This document shows positions 1 to 9,891 of a stretch of DNA of 64,000 nucleotides, piece by piece. Location of the stretch: assembly GCF_900099915.1 (NCBI RefSeq), contig NZ_FNDB01000006.1, positions 111,861 to 175,860 on the forward strand, given 5' to 3'. This stretch comes from Flavobacterium omnivorum. GTDB taxonomy: Bacteria > Bacteroidota > Bacteroidia > Flavobacteriales > Flavobacteriaceae. The translations under genes were made by a program, and so were the position numbers. The first letter of the stretch is position 1. Each line of letters begins with the position of its first letter. The notes under the pieces were generated by a model. The model worked only from the letters and a program-made list of their open reading frames with translations, was not told the origin of the DNA and did no database searches.

Positions 1-390
1 CTTGTCTAAATATGGTTTATTCCCTTGCAAATCAGCAGTTGCATCAGCCAAAGACTTATTAAAAACTGGATTTTTAGAATTATTCGATAATCCTTTTAAA
101 ATATCTTTAACAGATATTTGAAGTATAACATTAATACCACCTTCTAAGTCAAGACCCTTGTTGATTTGCTTATCACTTACTTCATTAAAAGTAAAATTGG
201 TAAAACCAAGGTTAAATACTTTTTCTTTACCGATTGAATCTAAATATTTTGCTTCTTTTTCAGGATTTCCACCAGCAAAAGATTTGGCATCGCTTTTTAC
301 TTTACTTGCGACAAAAGTGAAAGAAAGTTGGTAAATACTTACCAATGCAAATAGAATTGCGAAAAATTTAATAAGTCCTTTATTCTGCAT
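1..390 (-). CDS. secDF: Protein translocase subunit SecDF, N-terminal part (cut by window edge)
   Basis: The first ~130 residues of a Sec accessory protein that uses the proton gradient to pull secreted proteins across the inner membrane. The ATG lies at 388-390 and the frame stays open to base 1, so the 3' end is outside the window. Residues ~7-28 form the first membrane segment, followed by the family hallmark GLDLEGGINVILQ at the start of the periplasmic P1 region. In Flavobacterium SecD and SecF are usually one fused chain; only the SecD start is visible here, so the fusion is inferred. A promoter match sits about 120 bp upstream. Confidence 0.93.
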   Translation of the reverse strand, partial: MQNKGLIKFFAILFALVSIYQLSFTFVASKVKSDAKSFAGGNPEKEAKYLDSIGKEKVFNLGFTNFTFNEVSDKQINKGLDLEGGINVILQISVKDILKGLSNNSKNPVFNKSLADATADLQGNKPYLDK

Positions 391-516
391 TATTACTAAA
401 AATTAATTATTTTTTATTTATTTATTTTTGCTTTAAACCTTATAGAATAACACTTTACATTCATTTTTAACATTAAAAAAGAATATTTCGGGCTACCTCA
501 TTTTTTTTAAACCGAG

Positions 517-547
517 CAAATATATAATTAACGTTAAGATTAACCAA
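517..547 (-). promoter_or_regulatory. Bacteroidota-type promoter of secDF
   Basis: On the minus strand a TTG at 547-545 is followed after 20 bp by TATATTTG at 524-517. This fits the Bacteroidota sigma-ABfr consensus (TTTG, ~19-21 bp, TAnnTTTG). The transcript would start near 511 and have a leader of about 120 nt before secDF. Confidence 0.55.
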
Positions 548-564
548 TTTATTTATAGATTAAT

Positions 565-600
565 CTCAAGAAAAAGACTGCAATGATGCAGTCTTATCTT
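565..600 (-). terminator. Rho-independent terminator after mdh
   Basis: A perfect 9-bp stem (AAGACTGCA at 574-582 with TGCAGTCTT at 587-595) and a 4-base loop lie 20 bp past the mdh stop. On the minus strand the stem is followed by a T-rich run. Confidence 0.8.
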
Positions 601-615
601 TTTATATGTGAATTT

Positions 616-1551
616 TTATACCAAAATCGATTTTAAAGCGTCATTCATTTGTCTGACAGCATCTGCACTTTTAGCAAATAAGGCCTTTTCAGCATCATTC
701 AGTTTAATATCAAGAATTTCTTCTACTCCATTTTTACCAATAATGCATGGAACACCAATACAGATGTCATTTTGTCCATATTCTCCCTCAACGAAAACAG
801 AACATGCAATCATTTTCTTTTGGTCATTCAAAATACTGTCCACCAAGAAAGCAACGGAAGCTCCAGGAGCATACCAAGCTGATGTTCCAAGAAGCCCTGT
901 AAGTGTCGCTCCTCCAACCATAGTATCTGCAGCGACTTTTTGCAATTCTTCTTCCGATAAAAATTGAGAAACTGGGATTCCGTTATAAGAAGCTAATCTT
1001 GTCAAAGGAATCATCGTTGTATCACCATGTCCACCAATAACCATAGCTGAAATATCATTAGCCGGTTTGTCTAAAGCCAAAGACAAATACGTTCTGAAAC
1101 GAGAACTGTCTAACGCTCCACCCATACCAATAATTCTGTTTTTTGGTAATCCAGTAGATTTCAATGCCAAATAGGTCATGGTATCCATCGGATTAGAAAC
1201 CACAACAATAATAGTTTCTGGTGAATGTTTCAATACATTTTCAACAACCGTTTTCACGATTCCTGCATTGATTCCTATTAATTCTTCACGAGTCATTCCT
1301 GGTTTTCTTGGAATTCCTGATGTAATCACCACCACATCACTTCCTGCTGTTTTGGAATAATCATTAGTAACGCCTGATACTTTGGTATTAAAACCTGTAT
1401 TAGTAGCACATTGCATGATATCTAATGCTTTACCTTCAGCAAAACCTTCTCTAATATCCAATAATACTACTTCACTGGCAATTCCTCTATAAGAAATCAC
1501 ATCGGCACATGTCGCTCCTACATTTCCTGCTCCTACAATGGTAACTTTCAT
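616..1551 (-). CDS. mdh: Malate dehydrogenase (LDH-like, NAD-dependent)
   Basis: Interconverts malate and oxaloacetate in the TCA cycle in the cytoplasm. The 311-residue chain has the normal length. Visible features are the Rossmann glycine loop GAGNVGA (residues 7-13), the NAD-selecting aspartate D32 after the second beta strand, the substrate-loop arginines R82 and R88, R151, and the catalytic histidine H175 in IGGHGD. R82 (in SGIPRKPGM) is the malate-type substrate residue rather than lactate type. It is transcribed alone or after gyrB and ends in a strong hairpin. Confidence 0.97.
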   Translation of the reverse strand: MKVTIVGAGNVGATCADVISYRGIASEVVLLDIREGFAEGKALDIMQCATNTGFNTKVSGVTNDYSKTAGSDVVVITSGIPRKPGMTREELIGINAGIVKTVVENVLKHSPETIIVVVSNPMDTMTYLALKSTGLPKNRIIGMGGALDSSRFRTYLSLALDKPANDISAMVIGGHGDTTMIPLTRLASYNGIPVSQFLSEEELQKVAADTMVGGATLTGLLGTSAWYAPGASVAFLVDSILNDQKKMIACSVFVEGEYGQNDICIGVPCIIGKNGVEEILDIKLNDAEKALFAKSADAVRQMNDALKSILV

Positions 1552-1637
1552 ATTTTAAAGTTTATTCGGTTAATTGTTAATTTGGTTACTTGTTATTGTG
1601 TTAATCTATTCCAATGAAAACGAATGATTACATTAAG

Positions 1638-3641
<2,004 letters not shown>

Positions 3642-3704
3642 TTATATAACCGTTAAAATCCCTTTTTAAGCCCTTAAGTTATTAACATTTGTTCATATAA
3701 ATAC

Positions 3705-3734
3705 AAAAAAACGCTCCCAAAATTGAGAGCGTTC
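3705..3734 (-). terminator. Terminator after the first asnB
   Basis: Stem AACGCTC (3710-3716) with GAGCGTT (3727-3733), followed on the minus strand by seven T, 30 bp past the asnB stop. Confidence 0.8.
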
Positions 3735-3763
3735 TTCATTTATAAAAAATTCAAATTTTTGCC

Positions 3764-5380
3764 TCAAACTACAACTCCTGTTTTAGCAATTGCAGTATCG
3801 GCTTTAACGTGAGCTGCATTAGCTCTTCCGCTTGGATCAAGGTTTTCTTGCCATTTCGGAATCCACTTCCTAACCGTTTGTGCCGCACTTATTTGTGGAT
3901 AATATTTATTAAATATCGATCTGTAAAAATAAGCTTCTTTAGTGGCTGGTGCATTATAAGGAAATTCCTTTGCAGCTCCGGCTAATTGCTCATCCGTAAC
4001 TTGTGTCGCACAATAATCAATCAATTCATCGATCCAATTGTATCCTACTCCATCCGAAAACTGTTCTTTTTGTCTCCACAAAACTTCTTCTGGAAGATAA
4101 GGGTTTTCAGGTGTATCAAATGCTTTTCTTAAAATGTATTTTTCTTTTCCATCGTACGTTTTAGGCATTTTTTCTTCTGCTTTGATACGAACGGCCATGT
4201 CTAAGAACGCTTTATCCAAAAACGGAACTCTGGTCTCTAAACCATGCGCCATCGTTGATTTATCCGCTCTTAACAAATCGGCAGTAAATAATTTTTGCAC
4301 TCTTTCGATGGTTTCCTTTTGGAAATCCACTGCCGAAGGCGCATTTCTAAAATACAAATATCCACCAAAGATTTCATCAGCTCCTTCACCTGAAAGTACC
4401 ACTTTTACACCCAAATCCGTTATCGCTTTCGATAAGAAATACATTGGTGTACTTGCTCTTATTGAAGTCACGTCATATGTTTCCAGATGCCAAATTAGTT
4501 TCTCTAAAATTTCAATTCCTTCTTCGACAGTAAAGTGAATTTCATGATGTTCTGTGCCTAAATACTCCGCAACTTTTCTGGCTGCCGCAGCATCTGGCGC
4601 ATCAGCGTTCAAACCAATTGAAAATGATTGTAATTTTTTACCGCTTTCCGCCAATAATCTAGAAGCAATTGCTGAAGTCAAGGAAGAATCCAAACCTCCC
4701 GAAAGCAATACTCCAATAGGAACATCGCTCATTAATCTTTTACGAGTCGCTTCGGTCAACGTTTCTCTGATCAACTCCAAATCTAATTCTTGATCTGCTT
4801 TTAAATAATCTTCATATTCCGGTTTGTAATATTTTACAAAACCTGTTTTTGCAGTATAATAATGTCCCGGAGGAAAAGTAGAAAATGTTTTACATTGATC
4901 TGCAATAGGTTTCATTTCAGAGGAGAAATAGATTCTTCCTCTTTCATCCAGTCCATAATACAGCGGCTTTACTCCCATTGGGTCTCTACCGGCAATAAAA
5001 TCATCACCATCCACCACCACAAAAGCCCAATCTCCGTCCAGCATATTGCAAAAATCATATCCAAACTCTTCATACAAATGCACAATAACCTCTGAATCTG
5101 ATTTGGTTCTAAAAGTATGCCCTTTCAAAACTCCATCTCTCAATTCCTGATGATTGTATATTTCGCCATTATGAACCATGTAGGCCGTTCTCGTGCCTTG
5201 TATCGGTTGTTTTCCGGAATGTAAATCAATTATCGACAGCCTTTCATGACTTAGAATATGCCCTTTTTCAGTAACATGTAAATCACTTTCATCCGGACCA
5301 CGATGCGTCATTCTTTTTGAAAGTGCTCCAAACAATTGTTCCTCTTTTCCTCTTCCGATAATTGCTAATATTCCGCACAT
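3764..5380 (-). CDS. asnB: Asparagine synthetase B, glutamine-hydrolysing (copy 1)
   Basis: Makes asparagine from aspartate, ATP and glutamine in the cytoplasm. C2 of the processed MCGI start is the class II glutaminase nucleophile. The amidotransferase domain spans ~2-190 (RLSIIDL, NGEIYNH, and the SDSEVI segment). The synthetase domain has the PP-loop SGGLDSS and the SGEGADEIFGGY motif. The 538-residue length matches the E. coli AsnB type. A clear paralogue lies at 7620-9296 on the same strand, with an amidohydrolase gene between them; both copies have intact active-site motifs. Confidence 0.95.
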   Translation of the reverse strand: MCGILAIIGRGKEEQLFGALSKRMTHRGPDESDLHVTEKGHILSHERLSIIDLHSGKQPIQGTRTAYMVHNGEIYNHQELRDGVLKGHTFRTKSDSEVIVHLYEEFGYDFCNMLDGDWAFVVVDGDDFIAGRDPMGVKPLYYGLDERGRIYFSSEMKPIADQCKTFSTFPPGHYYTAKTGFVKYYKPEYEDYLKADQELDLELIRETLTEATRKRLMSDVPIGVLLSGGLDSSLTSAIASRLLAESGKKLQSFSIGLNADAPDAAAARKVAEYLGTEHHEIHFTVEEGIEILEKLIWHLETYDVTSIRASTPMYFLSKAITDLGVKVVLSGEGADEIFGGYLYFRNAPSAVDFQKETIERVQKLFTADLLRADKSTMAHGLETRVPFLDKAFLDMAVRIKAEEKMPKTYDGKEKYILRKAFDTPENPYLPEEVLWRQKEQFSDGVGYNWIDELIDYCATQVTDEQLAGAAKEFPYNAPATKEAYFYRSIFNKYYPQISAAQTVRKWIPKWQENLDPSGRANAAHVKADTAIAKTGVVV

Positions 5381-5578
5381 AACGCTGTATTTTTATTTTT
5401 TTCCAATTCTAAGTCGACAAATATGCAATAGCAGTTACAAATACAGAACACAATTATGATATTTAGTTACTATTTAAAACAAAAAGATGCATTTTGTCTT
5501 AAAAATGTAATTCAAATACCAATAAATTAAAATATTCTATTACATCTGTAAATTATCGCTACGTTATAAAATAAACAG

Positions 5579-5760
5579 CATTGATTTTAAACATATAAGT
5601 CATGTAAGTTTAAATAAGTCAGTTTCTCAAATCGTTATTAAAAGGAAAATAAGTTAAAAAAGTTCTTTGCAATTCTATGTGACTTTACTTAAATGAACTT
5701 TTAGTTTTATTTGATTTCATTCAAATTAAAAACTTATATGACTCATATGTTTTAACAATG
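5579..5760. repeat. 182-bp intergenic inverted-repeat element
   Basis: Two arms of ~30 bp face each other: CATTG...AAACATATAAGTCATGT from 5579 to ~5611, and its near reverse complement from ~5730 to CAATG at 5760. The 23-bp core (5589-5611 against 5730-5752) has about two mismatches. The spacer is AT-rich and has no coding potential. It fills most of the 442-bp gap between the first asnB and the amidohydrolase. No flanking target duplication is visible. It looks like a dispersed palindromic repeat, but that needs other copies in the genome. Confidence 0.6.
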
Positions 5761-5822
5761 TATTCTACAAAATGCCGTTGTTTGCAGAATTAATCGTAAA
5801 TCATAAAAGGCTGACAATTCAA

Positions 5823-7448
5823 TTACTTCACTTTCTGACCTTTTAAATAGGTGTTGGTAGGTTTCATTTTCACTATTTTATTTTCTTCCACTTTCATTAA
5901 ATCCTGATCGTACATTACAAAATCAGCCCATTTTCCCACTTCAAGACTTCCTTTTTCTTTTTCTTCAAAATTAGAAAAAGCAGCCCAGATAGTCATTCCT
6001 CTTAAAGTTTCGGCTCGGGTTAATGCATTTTCCATTTGATAGCCTCCTTTTGGATATTCCTTACTGTCTTTTCTCGCAACTGCAGCATGAAAAGTTAGCA
6101 TCGGATTTACTTCCTCTACAGGAAAATCAGTTCCGAGAGCTATCATTCCTGCTTTTTGAAGTAATTTTTTATACGCATAGGCATTTTTAAGCCTTTCTTT
6201 CCCCAATCTGTCTTCCGCCCAATACATATCTGATGTAGCATGAGTGGGTTGAACTGAAGGAATAATTCCAAATCTGAAATAATCAAAATCGGCTTCCCGT
6301 AAAACTTGAGCGTGCTCAATCTTCCATCTTCTATCCTTTGTATCGGTTAGCACTTCTTTGTATATTTTTAAAATTACCGTATTGGCTGAATCGCCAATCG
6401 CATGTGTATTGAGTTGAAAATTAGAAGCTGCAATTTGTCTAGCAACATCTTTTAATCCCGAAATAGGCGCCAACAAAGCACCGTATTGGTCCGGCTTATC
6501 TGAATACGGCTTGTGCATGCAAGCGCCGCGAGAACCGAGAGCACCATCGCCGTACATTTTAAAGGAACGTACATTGAGATTATCCGTTTTATAAATTCCT
6601 TTTTTTAAGTAATAATCTATATTTTTTTGATTTGCTGTAACCATAGCATATACGTTAAGCGTCATCACTTTTGCTTTTTGCAAACTATCTATCAAATGAA
6701 TCACATCAGGATCTAAACCCGCATCATTTACTGTTGTCAACCCATAATCAAACATCACTTTTTCAGCATCTAATAGAGCCGCAATTTGTATTTTACGCGT
6801 TGGTTTTGGAATTATTTTGAACACTAATTCCATTGGATTATCAACTAAAATTCCTGTTGGCTCTCCATTTGCAATTTCAATTTGACCACCAACAGCTTTT
6901 GTATCTTTGGTGATTCCTGCTAATTTCAATGCTTTACTATTAACGATAATCGCATGCCCGTCAACTCTATTCAATACCACAGGAATATCAGGAAAAGCAA
7001 CATCTAATTCTGCTTTGGTAGGATACTTTTTTACTTTCCAATCGTTTTGATCCCAACCATTACCCACAATAAACGTTGAATTCTTCTCTTTTTGAAAAGC
7101 CTTTAAACGAGTGATTATTTCGTCCATACTTTTGGTACCACGTAAATCAGCTTCTTGTAAACTCAATCCATAGCTATAAAAATGGCAGTGTGCATCAAAC
7201 AATCCGGGATAGATGAATTTCCCTTCAGCATCAACCGTATTCTTCGATTCATATTGTTTCGTAATTTCACTATTTGTACCTATTGCTACAATTTTTCCTT
7301 CTTCGATCGCCATAGCCGAAGCTATTCCAAAAGCGTTATCTACGGAATAAATCGTTGCATCTGTAATAATCGTATCAACGGAAATTTTAGTTTTTTGACT
7401 ACAGGAAATCAATAAAAATAAAGCAAGAAAAAGTGAAATGAATCTCAT
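5823..7448 (-). CDS. YtcJ-type amidohydrolase, lipoprotein
   Basis: A metal-dependent hydrolase of the amidohydrolase superfamily (YtcJ/LAF3-like, amidohydro_3), substrate unknown. The ATG at 7448 starts a lipoprotein signal MRFISLFLALFLLISC with the lipid-carrying cysteine at residue 16; an upstream in-frame TTG adds three residues but is less likely. The metal site is visible as DAHCHFY (HxH), a later HAIGD histidine and GTDFPVE aspartate. It lies between two asparagine synthetase genes but has its own flanking gaps, and a role in amide nitrogen supply is only a guess. The call is firm at the family level only. Confidence 0.88.
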   Translation of the reverse strand: MRFISLFLALFLLISCSQKTKISVDTIITDATIYSVDNAFGIASAMAIEEGKIVAIGTNSEITKQYESKNTVDAEGKFIYPGLFDAHCHFYSYGLSLQEADLRGTKSMDEIITRLKAFQKEKNSTFIVGNGWDQNDWKVKKYPTKAELDVAFPDIPVVLNRVDGHAIIVNSKALKLAGITKDTKAVGGQIEIANGEPTGILVDNPMELVFKIIPKPTRKIQIAALLDAEKVMFDYGLTTVNDAGLDPDVIHLIDSLQKAKVMTLNVYAMVTANQKNIDYYLKKGIYKTDNLNVRSFKMYGDGALGSRGACMHKPYSDKPDQYGALLAPISGLKDVARQIAASNFQLNTHAIGDSANTVILKIYKEVLTDTKDRRWKIEHAQVLREADFDYFRFGIIPSVQPTHATSDMYWAEDRLGKERLKNAYAYKKLLQKAGMIALGTDFPVEEVNPMLTFHAAVARKDSKEYPKGGYQMENALTRAETLRGMTIWAAFSNFEEKEKGSLEVGKWADFVMYDQDLMKVEENKIVKMKPTNTYLKGQKVK

Positions 7449-7560
7449 AATTAACAATTTAGTTATGCTAATATAAAAAAACTATGTCTAATTATTTTAG
7501 ACAATGCACAAATAAAACGTTTTTTCAAGTGATATACTTCTTCAAAAATATATTCCCATA

Positions 7561-7590
7561 AAAAAACGCTCTCGAAAAAGAGAGCGTTTG
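7561..7590 (-). terminator. Terminator after the second asnB
   Basis: A perfect 10-bp stem (AAACGCTCTC at 7564-7573 with GAGAGCGTTT at 7580-7589) and T-run on the minus strand, 30 bp past the stop. It closely resembles the terminator of the first asnB (AACGCTC/GAGCGTT), which fits duplication of gene plus terminator. Confidence 0.85.
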
Positions 7591-7619
7591 TGTATTTGTA
7601 AAATCTTAATTAATTGTAT

Positions 7620-9296
7620 TTATGCTTTTGCATAAGCATCATCATGCACACTAGCTACTGCTCTACCTGATGGATCATTCATATTCTTGAATGCTTCATC
7701 CCATTCCAATGCAATTTTTGTACTACACGCAACGCTTGCTTCTTGAGGAACACACAAAGCAGCTGCATCACTTGGAAAATGCTCATGAAAAATAGAACGA
7801 TAATAATATTCCTCTTTAGAAGTTGGCGTTTGCAAAGGGAACTTGTATTTAGCATTTGCTAATTGTTCATCTGAAATTTCAACAGCCACTACTTCTTTCA
7901 AAGTATCAATCCAACCGTATCCTACACCATCACTAAACTGTTCTTTTTGTCTCCAAGCAACACTTGGCGGTAACATTTCCTCAAAAGCTTTACGAAGTAC
8001 CCATTTTTCCATTGGATGTTCTTTGTTGATCATTTTATCTTGTGGATTAACTCGCATCGCTACATCCATAAATTCTTTATCTAAAAACGGTACACGACCT
8101 TCAATTCCCCATGCGGCTAAACTTTTATTCGCACGCAAACAGTCATACATGTGCAATTTACCTAATTTACGTACATTTTCTTCGTGGAATTCTCTTGCGT
8201 TTGGCGCTTTGTGAAAGTATAAATATCCTCCAAAAAGTTCATCTGCTCCTTCACCCGACAATACCATTTTGATTCCCATTGATTTAATAACTCTCGCCAT
8301 TAACCACATAGGTGTTGATGCTCTAATCGTAGTCACATCATACGTTTCCAAGTTGTAAATCACATCCTTAACTGCATCCAAACCTTCTTGAATAGTGAAT
8401 TTAATTTCGTGGTGAATCGTTCCTATATGATCAGCCACGATTTGAGCTGCAGCTAAATCTGGAGAACCTTCTAATCCTACCGAAAAAGAATGCAATTGCG
8501 GATACCAAGCATCGGCAACATCACCGGATTCAATACGTTTTTGCGCATATTTTTTGGCCACAGCCGAAGTAATAGAAGAATCTAAACCTCCAGAAAGCAA
8601 AACACCGTAAGGCACATCGCTCATTAACTGTCTGTGAACCGCAGCTTCTAAAGCCACTTTAATTTCGTCAATACTAGTTACGTTGTCTTTTACGGCATCA
8701 TAATCAACCCATTCTCTTTTGTACCATTGTACAAATTCACCGTCTTTGCTTGTCATGTAATGTCCCGGAGGAAACAATTGTATTTTTGTACAATAGCCTT
8801 CTAAGGCTTTCAATTCTGAAGCTACATAAAAAGTTCCGTGCTCATCCCAACCTATGTATAATGGAATAATTCCCATGTGATCACGAGCAACAAAATATTC
8901 GTCTTTTTCTACATCATAAATAGCAAATCCAAAAATTCCGTTCATTTCATCTATAAAATGAGGTCCTTTTTCTTTGTAAAGTGCCAGAATTACTTCACAG
9001 TCACTTTCTGTTTGAAAGTTGTATTTTCCTTCAAATTGTTTGCGCAATTCTCTGTGGTTATAAATTTCACCATTTGCGGCTAAAACAAGTTGTTTATCTT
9101 CACTGAACAACGGTTGTTTTCCTGAAGCAGGATCCACAATTGCCAAACGTTCGTGAGACAAAATGGCTTTTTCATTACTAAAAATTCCACTCCAATCCGG
9201 TCCACGATGACGGATAATTTTAGACATTTCTAGTACTTGCGGTCTTAAAACTTCCGCTTTTTGTTTTAGGTCAAAGGCACATACTATTCCGCACAT
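7620..9296 (-). CDS. asnB: Asparagine synthetase B, glutamine-hydrolysing (copy 2)
   Basis: Second AsnB-type enzyme, 558 residues, beginning MCGIVCAFD with nucleophile C2. It has the same order as copy 1: glutaminase domain (RLAIVDP, NGEIYNH, SDCEVI), then PP-loop SGGLDSS and SGEGADELFGGY. The C-terminal tail (WRQKEQFSDGVGYGWID, ending MNDPSGRAV) is also shared with copy 1, so the two are paralogues of one subfamily. Copy 2 has an insert of ~13 residues after the PP-loop (around KRIESGDVADAWYPQ) that copy 1 lacks. A -7-like CATCTTTG box lies about 40 bp upstream. Confidence 0.94.
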   Translation of the reverse strand: MCGIVCAFDLKQKAEVLRPQVLEMSKIIRHRGPDWSGIFSNEKAILSHERLAIVDPASGKQPLFSEDKQLVLAANGEIYNHRELRKQFEGKYNFQTESDCEVILALYKEKGPHFIDEMNGIFGFAIYDVEKDEYFVARDHMGIIPLYIGWDEHGTFYVASELKALEGYCTKIQLFPPGHYMTSKDGEFVQWYKREWVDYDAVKDNVTSIDEIKVALEAAVHRQLMSDVPYGVLLSGGLDSSITSAVAKKYAQKRIESGDVADAWYPQLHSFSVGLEGSPDLAAAQIVADHIGTIHHEIKFTIQEGLDAVKDVIYNLETYDVTTIRASTPMWLMARVIKSMGIKMVLSGEGADELFGGYLYFHKAPNAREFHEENVRKLGKLHMYDCLRANKSLAAWGIEGRVPFLDKEFMDVAMRVNPQDKMINKEHPMEKWVLRKAFEEMLPPSVAWRQKEQFSDGVGYGWIDTLKEVVAVEISDEQLANAKYKFPLQTPTSKEEYYYRSIFHEHFPSDAAALCVPQEASVACSTKIALEWDEAFKNMNDPSGRAVASVHDDAYAKA

Positions 9297-9487
9297 AACT
9301 ATATATTTTAAATGTTTTGTTTATTTTGATAAGGCAAAGATGGAGTTATTGTTCTAATTGAAAAACACAAATGCTATTTTTAGTTATAAATGACAACCAA
9401 AAATAGCAATTAACACATAATATAAAAGAAAAAGAGGCACTAGATCCCAGAAAGCAGTAACACAACCCTTTGAAAGCAAAGAATCCA

Positions 9488-9874
9488 TTACATTAAATCA
9501 TTGAGAAAATCTATAGTGAACGGTTTAGTAAAGTATTTTTTTACAACTGGATATTCTAAAGCGCGTTTAATATCCTTCGGGTCATTTGAAGAAGTGAGCA
9601 TAAAAACGGCAGTTTCCTCAATTATATCTTTAGAAAATTTGGAATATTCATCAAGAAATCCAAAGCCATCCATATCAGGCATATTAATGTCAAGGAAAAT
9701 AACCTCAGGGAATTTTTCATGATCATTTTTTAGTGTTTCTAAATATTCTAATGCTTCAATTGGGGAACTAAATATATTAATATTTTCGGCTAAATTGCTT
9801 TCTTTAATAATAAATTTTGAAATGTAATTGTCCATTTTGGAATCATCAATGAGTACAATATTTTTCATTTTCAT
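9488..9874 (-). CDS. Single-domain response regulator (CheY/Rcp1-like)
   Basis: A 128-residue receiver domain without an output domain. The acidic pocket DD (10-11), the phosphoacceptor D in VIFLDINMPDMDG, the TSS switch residue in FMLTSSND and the lysine in YFTKPF are all present. It starts 17 bp after the histidine kinase stop on the same strand, so it is almost certainly the kinase's partner. Lacking DNA-binding or enzymatic domains, it probably passes the phosphate on or acts by protein contact. MKMKN offers two ATG starts two codons apart. Confidence 0.92.
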   Translation of the reverse strand: MKMKNIVLIDDSKMDNYISKFIIKESNLAENINIFSSPIEALEYLETLKNDHEKFPEVIFLDINMPDMDGFGFLDEYSKFSKDIIEETAVFMLTSSNDPKDIKRALEYPVVKKYFTKPFTIDFLNDLM

Positions 9875-9891
9875 ATCTGTAAATAATTTGA

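Noticed and set aside
608..967. 119-codon plus-strand frame over mdh
   Set aside because: Antisense shadow of the mdh coding sequence.
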